Positions 52,186 through 61,284 of a stretch of 64,000 bases of DNA are shown here, one piece after another. The notes under the pieces are model-generated. The model was not told where the DNA came from, did no database searches, and saw only the letters and a list, made by a program, of their open reading frames with translations. Made by a program: the position numbers and the translations under genes. Within the stretch, counting starts at the first letter, position 1; each line of letters begins with the position of its first letter. Source of the DNA: JAFDZW01 sp964404255 (GTDB taxonomy: Bacteria; Bacteroidota; Ignavibacteria; Palsa-1295); assembly GCA_964404255.1 (NCBI GenBank), contig CAYOJJ010000019.1, positions 1 to 64,000 on the forward strand, written 5' to 3'.

Positions 52186-55100
52186 TTATCTACGTAGTTC
52201 GAATTTCTTAGTTAGTACTTGCGAACCAGCTTGAACCCGTAAAAAATATACTCCATCGGCTAATCCAGAATTCCCGATTTGGAATGTCTTTGCACCGGGA
52301 GTATTCATATCATTATAGAGAGTACTTATAGTCCTTCCCATTGCATCAAAGACAGCCACCCGCATCGGAAGATTTGCAGGGGCATCGATATTTGCCGTTG
52401 TAAAATCTCTATAAGGATTTGGGAAAATATCGACACTAATTGGTTTGATTTCCTCAGCTTTAGTAATTATAGGGTTGTTTGTTGCAATCTTATAACTATT
52501 GCCAGCGCTATCAAGAAGCGGAGCCGGTATATCATAGATCGAGCTATCATACACGACCTGATGGTAGCTTTCCAAATTATCGTTGGCAGGAGCAACATTA
52601 AACCCATGACCTCTCGTATAAGCTTCTAAAGCTAAATAAACAGTATCCGAAGTTATGGAGCCCGGTACAATATGCAACCGGTTTTCTGCTTGACGATAGT
52701 TTACCGAAGAGCGAAATACACCTGCATAATAGATAGCTGAGTCTAAGATCCATGCCAAATCATTTGACGATGCTTTACGTGCGACTAGCCTGAAGCCAAA
52801 GGTATCGGCAACAGCCTGAATACATGGTGAAGCATAAGCGGTATCTCCCCGCTGGAAGGTGCCAACTCGGAACGTAGTACTTAAACTTATGGAGTCGCCG
52901 GGGGATAATACTAATTTACTTGATCGCAATCCTCCAGCAGAAAGCCCACCATCTCCATATCTAATTGTATCTTCCCAATCCCAGCCGTTCCAGAGTAAAG
53001 TAAAAGCAGAGAAACCTAAGTTTCTTCTTACCGTTACATCGGAAGCCTTAGCTACGAATGTACTTGGACAAGAACAGAATTTTGGTTTTACAATCAAGGT
53101 CTGAAAACGGCTAAGCGTATCGATCTGCTTAGATAGTGGAAAATCATAGGCTGTTAAATGAGCAGTATAAGTTGGGTTGGTATCTATTAGCAGATTATCC
53201 CTATAGGCTAGCGGCTGTAAAATACCATTATATTTAGTTCGTGCGGCCATTGAAGGCTCAAGAGATTCTTCTGGCATCGGGACAATTTCCCATTTTGGAA
53301 TTGGTTGCACCAACGATAATGCCGAACTCTTAAAATACCCGTAGTGCGCCAACCGACTTATATTATCAATTGGACTGTTCCAAGCGATACGGACGATGTC
53401 TTGCCAGCTTGTATCCGTAGTAACCATACTGGAGATGGCCACTGTATTTGAGTCCGCAGCCGTTATAACCGGGAAAGTACTTACAGAATCCGGGTGGGCC
53501 CCAATAGTACGAAAATTGCTTTCAAAGCCAAAGAAAGAAGAGAACTTGGACCATACTCCTCTATTATCTCTATCACGAAGCGTCGTATAGTGCCTTCTAA
53601 ATAATCCGCTATCAAGCGAGTTATGCACGAGCGGCGGTGGAGTTGATTCCCAAACTACATACACATGACGTTGAGGAGTCAAAGCAATAGAAGGGTAATG
53701 ATGCTCACAGTAGGGCATGCCAATAGAGAGGTCTTTTAATCCTGTTAATGAAATGGTAGTAGGATTAACACTATCACTATGATAAGCTTTAATAAAGAAG
53801 ATTTCCGAAAGTGGTTCCTGCCCTTCTTCAAAAGCAATATAGCAGGTGTCGGAAGGAGTTCCGGTAATACCAGTATCTATTGGATTCATATGGGAGGCTA
53901 AGGATATAAACTTCGTCTCGAATTTATTAGAGGCCCAAAATGAATTTTGCGCAACTACTTGCCCCAAAGAATTTACAATAGCAATTTCTGCCCCTTGCGA
54001 AGGATTACGCCATGATACCCAAAAAGATAATCCTTGAGATTGAGAAGGGACAATAGCAGGTGCTGCTTTGGAATCAGAAAATGACTTATATCGATCTAAT
54101 GTGTCGCTTACAGAATAATTATAGGGAGCAGCTGTTGAGGCATAGCGAAAGATGACATAAGTCGAGTCATTGCCAGGACCCGCATAATCTAAGGCATATA
54201 CCATCCCAATTCCAGAGCTATCGGCAGGATAGGCACAAATGGCAGGTGTCTGAGCTTTTCCACTATTATCGATAATACTATCAACAGTGGCTGCGGGTTC
54301 ACGTTTTTTGGCGCTCATTGTATCGCTCAGTATTTCCTGAGGGTAGCATACATAAATTCCGCCATGACTTTCTTTTGCCATAGCTAAAGAAGGCTGGCTA
54401 GAACGATTTTCCATCGAAGATAACCGAGCGGCATTGTTGAAATTAAAGTTTGTCGTAAGACTAAAATTATTTCCGAAATTAGGAGAGATAGTTAGTAGCG
54501 TCCCTTCTCCGGGCGCGAGTTCTACCGAAAGATAATTAGTAGATCCGGAACTGCTACCATAATTGTAGCTGTCGATATGTGTGGAAGTCTTTCGACGCAG
54601 ATCTCTTACTATCAAATCATAAGAAGGGCACTCAGACGGATGTTTTATAAAATATGGGCGATACAAGTCTTCATCTAAATCACATGTATTGAGCTGGAAT
54701 TTAACAATACGAGCGTCTATTGCCCCGAGCATAGGCTCTGTTAAATCTAGATCCGAGATCCAGAAATTTTTATCAGATTCATCGGCGGCTTTAATATGAT
54801 CCCAGGTATTTCCGTCTTCAGTTTTGGGCTCAAAATATAACGGCCATGTTCGTGGATTTGCGATCATTACATATTTCGTAGATGGAAATGACTTTTGCTT
54901 GAATATGCTTACCCTACAAAAAGTATGTTCTGCATCATCGGAAACGGAGGTTCCACTAACGGTACTATCTATAAAGTGAGCTGTTTTTGTCTTTGTATCA
55001 AAGGTATTGATATAACGTTTAACTAAATCCGTAGTAATAGATTTTATTGGATATTGGCTTTCTGGGTCTGCAAAAGTTACATCGCCGAATCTTGTATCGG

Positions 55101-58100
55101 TTGATCGAAGCCAGTAGAGTTTAGACAGCGTTGAAGCAATAGGTAGAATATCTTTTGCAAGCCTAGTTGCTCCATCGAACCGCTCCTTAAATCCATAAAA
55201 TGTAGGTAGCCATACATTAAACTCATCAGAAATATCTAATGGGTATCTGTGGGCATAATTCCATAAATAAGTATTTAAGAAATCATATGGGCTTGGGGTA
55301 TGTGTAGGACCATATGTTGTATAAGCGGGAGTTCCACTTTTAAAGAAACTACTTATAGGGTCACTTCCTTCGGTAAAAAGCACCCAATTACTTTGATCGG
55401 GAAAAATTGTACTTGAGCTATATGCCGTTGTAGTAGGTGTACTACTAGTTGAAATAACAAATGTCGATGGTGATCCAGTGTACCCACCATTTAGATAGCT
55501 ACTCCAGCCAACGGTATTATCGGGCGTAAGGGATGAAGGGATCCATTGATATTCATAAAAATCTGGGTCTCCAGTTGACGTGATATGCCCATGTCCATCA
55601 GTATGGACAATAGGCCGATAATCAAAACTAATTTGATCGGTCACTCCAGAGGGTTGCTTTGGAAGAATAATTTCTTTATTGCTCCCCTTTAGACCAAGAC
55701 GTAAATTTAATAAGGACTCTTTTAGACATGGTGAAGTGCCGCTATGTTCTGATGGGGACGTGCACCCGTCTTTATCTTTGAACCAACCATCGAAATCATG
55801 TTCATAATTTTCCGTAGTCATTCCGATATCGGCACCGTGGTCATTACCCACAGAATTAAAGAAAATGCCTTTTGCACCCCAACATAATGCATCCCATCCA
55901 TCCGCACGAATTTCCGATGAAACTTGGGGACGAGTGTAAACAAAATATTCTGGTCCATGCGCAGGGTTTGGCGGTGCTGTAATTAAAGAAGTTGATTTTA
56001 GGAGTTCATCGAATCTGAATGGTTTATCTCTTAAAGCATACCGTTGAGTTGCATTATAGTTAAAAACGTCCGTTTGGCAAGCCATAACATATTCGTGCCA
56101 GACATTCGTAATATACCAATCATCTTTAGGAGAACTACTCAAAGCAGAATAATGACGATAGGGCAATTCAGTGTTATCATTGACCCAACCAGCAGTTCCA
56201 ATAGTTGATAAGAGAGAATACCATTTTTGATTGTAGTCAATAGTCGTACTTTTCCCAACTGCATTGTTGTACTCAAAAATTGAGAGGGCAGCTTTCATAT
56301 GATCGTTATCACTTTTGCCTAAATAATGCTGCATCCTAAAGGTATATTCTGGATAATCGGTGAGCTTTTGGGATAGAACGTCTCCTTTCCATGTTGTAAG
56401 ATTTGTTGGTAGTGTGGCAAGCAAAGTATTATCCCACCCTGCTGTTCCAAATCCCATATCAGTGTAATCCATGCCATATTTAAAAGTTGTTATGTCATCC
56501 CCGGGTGTCTGACCACTCGCAAGATGGCTTATGCTAAATCTACTATCATTATAATGACGTATCCATGCTGGAACTCCATCGGCAGGAAACATAGGTGGTT
56601 TAGTACTCCAATCTGTAGTGCCATCATTTTCGCCCGATATAGATGTTATATCAAACGATTCTTGCATTATCGGAGGACACGGTGGGTTTCCACCATTTTG
56701 GTCTTCATATATGGCTTTTACGCTAGAATAAGACCCCCCACCCTCCGCTGCAACATTATTCGACTGAAAGGAATAAAACTGCAAATGGCAAGGATTGTTA
56801 TTGCCAAATATGGAAGCATCACTTAGGTTATATAAAAGCTTATCCAAATAGGCAATTTCCCGATATTGGTGTTGTTGCAATTCTCCACCCAGAGAAAGAG
56901 CCCCTAGTCCTGCCAGAGCCTCTTTTCCTTGCAGTGTCTTAAGCTGATTTAAATTCTCTTTAAGTATTGCTGTTAGACAATTATCCAAATATCCTGATAG
57001 GATTTGATCCATAGTGGTTGACCGTGTCCTAAATCCACGAAAATAAATTCCTAAATTATGATTGCTAATCAGGCGACACTCAATTTTCATGGCATATAAT
57101 GTTGTGGTGCCACTTAGCACAGTTAAGGGGATAGCATGAATTCGCTTAATGGCATAATTTTGTCCTGCAAATTTTGTAAGTGTTACGGGTTCGAGCGAAT
57201 GGAATGTAGATGCTATACTATCTGCGTAATCGTTATAACAAATATTAAACCGATTAGAACCCATTGCAACATCTGGGTAAGTGTTTTCTACGGGCAGGAC
57301 AGCGCCATTCGGATCTTTATAAATTACATCTACCTGAATACTGAACAAAGCATCTGTTCTATGAGGATCCGAGTGGCTAAGACTTTCTATAGTACCAGCA
57401 TCAACGTCGGTCGAGTTAATATGAAATTTTTCAGAAGGCTTAAATCTATAAATGATATCTAAACGGAGTGAATCGTTTCTAATGACTTCAGAGTCAATAA
57501 TCGAGGTACTATGCTTATAGAAATCGCCGTCGGTTAATTGAGTTTCCCCATAGCTATATTGATGATTGGTAGCATCCACTATTAAAGGAGATGTCGTAAC
57601 GGGGTTATTTCCTGTAATGATAGCGTTATCATAGTGTATAGTGAAAGAAGGGTAATAATATGGTAAAATAGATTTCCCATCGCCTTCATGAAAAACCACA
57701 ATATTATCCCCATCTCCGGTTGCGTCATAGTCAAAGCGCTTTTCGACATTAGCTGTGTAGGAGAAAGTCTCCGGGTCTATATCCGGTTGAGTCCATGTAT
57801 GGTATGTTCTGGAGTCAAGGGCTATTAAACTAGCATCTTTACTAAATGGATTAGTATTCCATAATGGATTTGTTTCAAAGTCAAACTCATAGGGATTGGT
57901 GGCAGGAACACCACCAGTATGAGAAATATAGCTGGCTAAAAAATATCTCCGTTCAACACAAGGAGAGATAGCTTTACCACCGGTAAAATAATGGAGCATA
58001 TTGGATTCCATTCCAAAGTAGGTCTTCATTTTATCAGTGGTAGTCGTCATCCATTTAGGTACTTCACTTGGACCACCATTAGGCGTTACAGAAAACCCGA

Positions 58101-58341
58101 TTGGATCATTATAACTTTTATTAAAATACATTGTATTAAAACCAGACAAAACCATATCATGAAGAAGGCTGGATGCTTTCAACAAGCCACTGCCTAAATC
58201 ACTTTCGGGATGAATATATAATCCGAAATCAAAACCGCCTATAGGAAAAATATTTGAGGCGACATGGTCTTGAGCATAGAATTCAGGAGTATTAACAAAT
58301 AAACACAGGGCAAGCAATATGCCTGAAATAATAGATTTCAT
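52186..58341 (-). CDS. very large secreted protein with T9SS domain and possible glycoside-hydrolase-like N-terminus
   Basis: A 2051-residue exported protein, signal peptide to about residue 23 (FYAQ|D). The mature N-terminus IFPIGGFDFGLYIHPES...MVLSGFNTMYFN has the pattern with which many TIM-barrel glycoside hydrolases open, and WDALCWGAKGIFFNSVG near residue 855 looks like a barrel strand-loop of such enzymes; no catalytic residue can be named. The second half holds propeller-like strands (VYVVWEST, IVRIAWNSP) and ends in a T9SS type A domain (IFPNPYRDF...GVYFLRVQAGSQ). The coding sequence is AT-rich relative to housekeeping genes. It follows the 605-aa gene by 40 bases, so the two form an operon. 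The partial gene at 61.3-64 kb is a relative of its C-terminal half. Confidence 0.83.
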   Translation of the reverse strand: MKSIISGILLALCLFVNTPEFYAQDHVASNIFPIGGFDFGLYIHPESDLGSGLLKASSLLHDMVLSGFNTMYFNKSYNDPIGFSVTPNGGPSEVPKWMTTTTDKMKTYFGMESNMLHYFTGGKAISPCVERRYFLASYISHTGGVPATNPYEFDFETNPLWNTNPFSKDASLIALDSRTYHTWTQPDIDPETFSYTANVEKRFDYDATGDGDNIVVFHEGDGKSILPYYYPSFTIHYDNAIITGNNPVTTSPLIVDATNHQYSYGETQLTDGDFYKHSTSIIDSEVIRNDSLRLDIIYRFKPSEKFHINSTDVDAGTIESLSHSDPHRTDALFSIQVDVIYKDPNGAVLPVENTYPDVAMGSNRFNICYNDYADSIASTFHSLEPVTLTKFAGQNYAIKRIHAIPLTVLSGTTTLYAMKIECRLISNHNLGIYFRGFRTRSTTMDQILSGYLDNCLTAILKENLNQLKTLQGKEALAGLGALSLGGELQQHQYREIAYLDKLLYNLSDASIFGNNNPCHLQFYSFQSNNVAAEGGGSYSSVKAIYEDQNGGNPPCPPIMQESFDITSISGENDGTTDWSTKPPMFPADGVPAWIRHYNDSRFSISHLASGQTPGDDITTFKYGMDYTDMGFGTAGWDNTLLATLPTNLTTWKGDVLSQKLTDYPEYTFRMQHYLGKSDNDHMKAALSIFEYNNAVGKSTTIDYNQKWYSLLSTIGTAGWVNDNTELPYRHYSALSSSPKDDWYITNVWHEYVMACQTDVFNYNATQRYALRDKPFRFDELLKSTSLITAPPNPAHGPEYFVYTRPQVSSEIRADGWDALCWGAKGIFFNSVGNDHGADIGMTTENYEHDFDGWFKDKDGCTSPSEHSGTSPCLKESLLNLRLGLKGSNKEIILPKQPSGVTDQISFDYRPIVHTDGHGHITSTGDPDFYEYQWIPSSLTPDNTVGWSSYLNGGYTGSPSTFVISTSSTPTTTAYSSSTIFPDQSNWVLFTEGSDPISSFFKSGTPAYTTYGPTHTPSPYDFLNTYLWNYAHRYPLDISDEFNVWLPTFYGFKERFDGATRLAKDILPIASTLSKLYWLRSTDTRFGDVTFADPESQYPIKSITTDLVKRYINTFDTKTKTAHFIDSTVSGTSVSDDAEHTFCRVSIFKQKSFPSTKYVMIANPRTWPLYFEPKTEDGNTWDHIKAADESDKNFWISDLDLTEPMLGAIDARIVKFQLNTCDLDEDLYRPYFIKHPSECPSYDLIVRDLRRKTSTHIDSYNYGSSSGSTNYLSVELAPGEGTLLTISPNFGNNFSLTTNFNFNNAARLSSMENRSSQPSLAMAKESHGGIYVCYPQEILSDTMSAKKREPAATVDSIIDNSGKAQTPAICAYPADSSGIGMVYALDYAGPGNDSTYVIFRYASTAAPYNYSVSDTLDRYKSFSDSKAAPAIVPSQSQGLSFWVSWRNPSQGAEIAIVNSLGQVVAQNSFWASNKFETKFISLASHMNPIDTGITGTPSDTCYIAFEEGQEPLSEIFFIKAYHSDSVNPTTISLTGLKDLSIGMPYCEHHYPSIALTPQRHVYVVWESTPPPLVHNSLDSGLFRRHYTTLRDRDNRGVWSKFSSFFGFESNFRTIGAHPDSVSTFPVITAADSNTVAISSMVTTDTSWQDIVRIAWNSPIDNISRLAHYGYFKSSALSLVQPIPKWEIVPMPEESLEPSMAARTKYNGILQPLAYRDNLLIDTNPTYTAHLTAYDFPLSKQIDTLSRFQTLIVKPKFCSCPSTFVAKASDVTVRRNLGFSAFTLLWNGWDWEDTIRYGDGGLSAGGLRSSKLVLSPGDSISLSTTFRVGTFQRGDTAYASPCIQAVADTFGFRLVARKASSNDLAWILDSAIYYAGVFRSSVNYRQAENRLHIVPGSITSDTVYLALEAYTRGHGFNVAPANDNLESYHQVVYDSSIYDIPAPLLDSAGNSYKIATNNPIITKAEEIKPISVDIFPNPYRDFTTANIDAPANLPMRVAVFDAMGRTISTLYNDMNTPGAKTFQIGNSGLADGVYFLRVQAGSQVLTKKFELRR

Positions 58342-58381
58342 TGTTCGACCTTTCGTGGCTAAGTGTTTTGAGAATATTTTC

Positions 58382-60199
58382 CTATGGAATTATCATAACA
58401 GGAATGTGGGGAGACCGATAGGACCCGCATTGGACTGTTATATAATAATTACCATAAGGAAGTTTGGGCAAGCGGACTGGTACGGTTTCTTGCCTTGAAT
58501 TAAACGCACACACTTGTTGGATTACGGTTCTGCCCAGTTGATCCGTAAGAGTGACGGAACCGGTAGCAGCTTCGAAGCCGCTGCACTGAATAAAAATATG
58601 GTCTGATGCAGGGTTCGGATAAATCTTAATAGATTCTGACTCAGGTTCGTTTCTAGTTATCTCATTCAAGTGTTGGGGGATCTTCTTTGAGCCATATATA
58701 ATACCTATTGACCCGACGTAATCCCAATCCTTCTGGGCATCGGGAGTACTAGTAAACTGTGGCATCGCCACTATAATATCACCTAAGCCATCGTGATTTA
58801 CATCGGTGCCGACGGCATGCACAATAGGCCCGAAATGATCCTGCCCGAAAAACATGTCGGCTCGTTCATCCATCGAGTCCCCTAGCGCATAGACAAAGCA
58901 AAAGTTTTCCGATGGGGTGCCACCAACCATACTGGAAACGAGTAAGTAATCATAGCCTCTTCCATCGAGATCACCTACATTTGCATAGAAATCAGGTTGG
59001 TAGGCTAGTGAGAAGTTATTTTTATCGATCCGTCTAGGTTGCCTAAGCAGGAAATCCGGACTATCGACATAGAGATGTTTCTTTCCAAAATCCGACCCAC
59101 CTCGGTAAAAATAGAATGAGGTGGAAGTACTATCATTTCGAACGATGGGTAACGCGAGGTCGATGCTTCTGTCATTGGCTGAGCGAGGAAATGCACGAAT
59201 AGCAATAGCCGGATAGTTCACAAAAGGGTGATTGTTTCCAAAGGGTTGCGTTGAATAGGTTGCCTGATTCTCCCAATTAGAAAACAAAGTGTCTTCACGT
59301 AGCTCCAGAGCCATATGAACTAAATTCAATGGCTGTTCATATTTATAATGATGAACGTTCCCCAAAGGATCAACTCGCAACACGTCCTTATGACCAACCC
59401 CTCTAAAATCGGCAGCTAGGCTTGTTCCCGGCCCCTGAGTCAAATTAACTGGGACATAACAGACCGTCTGAATACTATCTGGTCCTTTAACCGCTCCACT
59501 AGTATAAAGTGATTCGCCTCCTTTATACAAAAATAGTATTAATGAATCTGTACGAAGGGTATGGGCATCATTTAGAAATTTGGAAAATCGCCAGCCCACA
59601 ACAACATCATTTACACTATCGGAAGTGAAGAAATCAACATAAGGTAAGAGATCGACGCTACCGGGACCCAGCCCATTAGAAAAATTGAAATCGGTAAACC
59701 ATAGCTCTGTCTTACGTTCTTCATTATAATTGCCATTCTCATCCGACCAATAAATAATCGGCCCAGTACTACTAACAAGATCATACGTAAGCAAATCAAT
59801 CAGATGTGGTGAATGGAAATGACCTGCTATTACCCGGTCGAGCAAATGAATATTTCGCTGTTTATATTGTAAATTATGAAGGGAAAACGAAGAAGATAGG
59901 GTAACCGAACAAACGGTGTCATAATATGAAGACTGGTGCGAATTTCTGGGAGCAACTCCATAAAGAAATAATTCATTGGGAGTAGAAGTATCGGCAGAAG
60001 GAATTAAGTAAATATTACTTCCTAACGCCTGCTCATTCGCCTGCCCATAAATGGTATCGTATTGAGACGCAATGCCTTCTAAAGGCTCATAATAATGGGG
60101 GTCTAATGCTTTAGATTTCAGTTGTGCATGGCTGGTCCTTACTGAAAGAACCATAGAACCGATAACCACTAGAAATAAAATGACAGTTATTTTTAGCAT
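58382..60199 (-). CDS. secreted FG-GAP-like propeller protein with T9SS domain
   Basis: A 605-residue exported protein with signal peptide MLKITVILFLVVIGSMVLS...SHAQ. At least three FG-GAP/integrin-alpha-like repeats with calcium-loop patterns are visible: VGDLDGRGYDYLLVSS, GTDVNHDGLGDIIVAMPQF and the VDLLPYVDFFTSDSVNDVVVG region. It ends in a type A T9SS domain (IYPNPASDHIFIQ...GNYYITVQCGSY). Probably a surface or extracellular binding protein whose ligand is unknown. A well-formed promoter (60287-60318) precedes it, and the giant gene follows after 40 bases, so both are probably expressed together. Confidence 0.85.
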   Translation of the reverse strand: MLKITVILFLVVIGSMVLSVRTSHAQLKSKALDPHYYEPLEGIASQYDTIYGQANEQALGSNIYLIPSADTSTPNELFLYGVAPRNSHQSSYYDTVCSVTLSSSFSLHNLQYKQRNIHLLDRVIAGHFHSPHLIDLLTYDLVSSTGPIIYWSDENGNYNEERKTELWFTDFNFSNGLGPGSVDLLPYVDFFTSDSVNDVVVGWRFSKFLNDAHTLRTDSLILFLYKGGESLYTSGAVKGPDSIQTVCYVPVNLTQGPGTSLAADFRGVGHKDVLRVDPLGNVHHYKYEQPLNLVHMALELREDTLFSNWENQATYSTQPFGNNHPFVNYPAIAIRAFPRSANDRSIDLALPIVRNDSTSTSFYFYRGGSDFGKKHLYVDSPDFLLRQPRRIDKNNFSLAYQPDFYANVGDLDGRGYDYLLVSSMVGGTPSENFCFVYALGDSMDERADMFFGQDHFGPIVHAVGTDVNHDGLGDIIVAMPQFTSTPDAQKDWDYVGSIGIIYGSKKIPQHLNEITRNEPESESIKIYPNPASDHIFIQCSGFEAATGSVTLTDQLGRTVIQQVCAFNSRQETVPVRLPKLPYGNYYITVQCGSYRSPHIPVMIIP

Positions 60200-60286
60200 T
60201 TAGAAGAGGAGGTATTTACCCGTAATTGTTTTAAGATAAAGACCGTACCGTTTGCCCATGACTAAATCACAATTCTTCTATTTTGA

Positions 60287-60318
60287 CAAATATAATACAA
60301 AGTTCTCTAATTTCCAAA
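60287..60318 (-). promoter_or_regulatory. promoter of the two-gene T9SS cargo operon
   Basis: On the minus strand TTTG (60318-60315), 20 bases, then TATATTTG (60294-60287): the best match in the window to the full Bacteroidota promoter. It gives a leader of about 80 bases to ATG 60199. The rest of the gap 60200-60593 shows no gene; a 64-codon minus-strand frame at 60267-60461 overlaps this promoter and is probably chance. Confidence 0.75.
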
Positions 60319-60593
60319 TTTTTTATTAAAAAAACTGTGTAAAAATTGTTAGCATCTAAAATGGATATAAATGGGTCAAGGTTATGGATGTCTGGTATCA
60401 TTAATGATATTAGCAAACTGAGGGCTGGCCAGGGTGAATTCATATCGTTTATTGTCTTCAATTCCGTTTAAGAGATCATTGGCATTGCAATCAAAGCACA
60501 TCCTATTTAGATCATTTAAATTAGAGTCTGATTTTCCAGTTGAGTCGGACTTAGCGTGATACTTTTTATTTTAACTTTACGTTGCACTCACCA

Positions 60594-61151
60594 ATGAAAA
60601 AAATCATTTTACTATTTGGTATTGTAGGGTTGCTTGCATCCTGTAAAAAAGAGAAAGCATTCTCTAAAGAGGAATTTCAAGCTATGGAAAACCGTAAAGA
60701 TTCTATCATTAAGGCACTTCCGCCCGATGAACATGCAAGACTTGATGTAAAAGAAAATAATCATTTGAAGGTAGAAGTTGAATACCAAGACAGTTTTAAG
60801 ACTGTAGTAGGGGCCATAAAATTAGAAGACGGTAAACCTGTACACCAATTGGTTATGACATTCATTAAAACCTCTATCGATTTTGTCAATTTTGCTTTTG
60901 AACGTGATTCTGGCATCAAATATATCACTACTTTGGGATATATAATCGATAAGAATAAATCCGGGTATAAGATAAAAGCCTATTCCTGGTATAGAGGCTC
61001 TTATGATAAAAACGGTGGGAAAGCAGCACTTCTCACAACCTCATTATACGAAACACTCTCTAAAATGACCAAAGAGAAAAATTATCTCACAGGGAAATAT
61101 GATTCTCTCAATATCTGGTGGCAGTCAAACCCAACTTATAAAGACTTGTAG
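60594..61151 (+). CDS. lipoprotein of unknown function
   Basis: A 185-residue lipoprotein from ATG 60594 (a TTG at 60582 adds four residues). Signal MKKIILLFGIVGLLAS with lipobox LASC (C17), followed by a Lys-rich start KKEKAFSKEEF. The body is soluble and mixed alpha/beta (LKVEVEYQDSFKTVVGAIKL, FVNFAFERDSGIKYITTLGYI). No family is recognised. TAACTTTA at 60572-60579, one base off the -7 consensus, would give a very short leader. It stands alone between the two minus-strand T9SS transcription units and is followed by a strong terminator. Confidence 0.8.
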   Translation: MKKIILLFGIVGLLASCKKEKAFSKEEFQAMENRKDSIIKALPPDEHARLDVKENNHLKVEVEYQDSFKTVVGAIKLEDGKPVHQLVMTFIKTSIDFVNFAFERDSGIKYITTLGYIIDKNKSGYKIKAYSWYRGSYDKNGGKAALLTTSLYETLSKMTKEKNYLTGKYDSLNIWWQSNPTYKDL

Positions 61152-61190
61152 TAATTTACAATACGTACTACTTTTTAATACTTATATACA

Positions 61191-61221
61191 AAAGCCGGGG
61201 TCATCGCAACCCCGGCTTTTT
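61191..61221. terminator. terminator between convergent genes
   Basis: AAAGCCGGGGT pairs with ACCCCGGCTTT across CATCGCA, followed by TT on the plus strand; the A-run on the left would serve the minus strand less well. Confidence 0.88.
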
Positions 61222-61284
61222 CGTTCGGCATAGTACTCCCACGAAGCGGCGGAGAGTACCTATGTTAGCGCGCTCAGGGAACAG

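Noticed and set aside
60267..60461. 64-codon minus-strand open frame
   Set aside because: It overlaps the best promoter in the window, has no ribosome site and resembles no protein I know.
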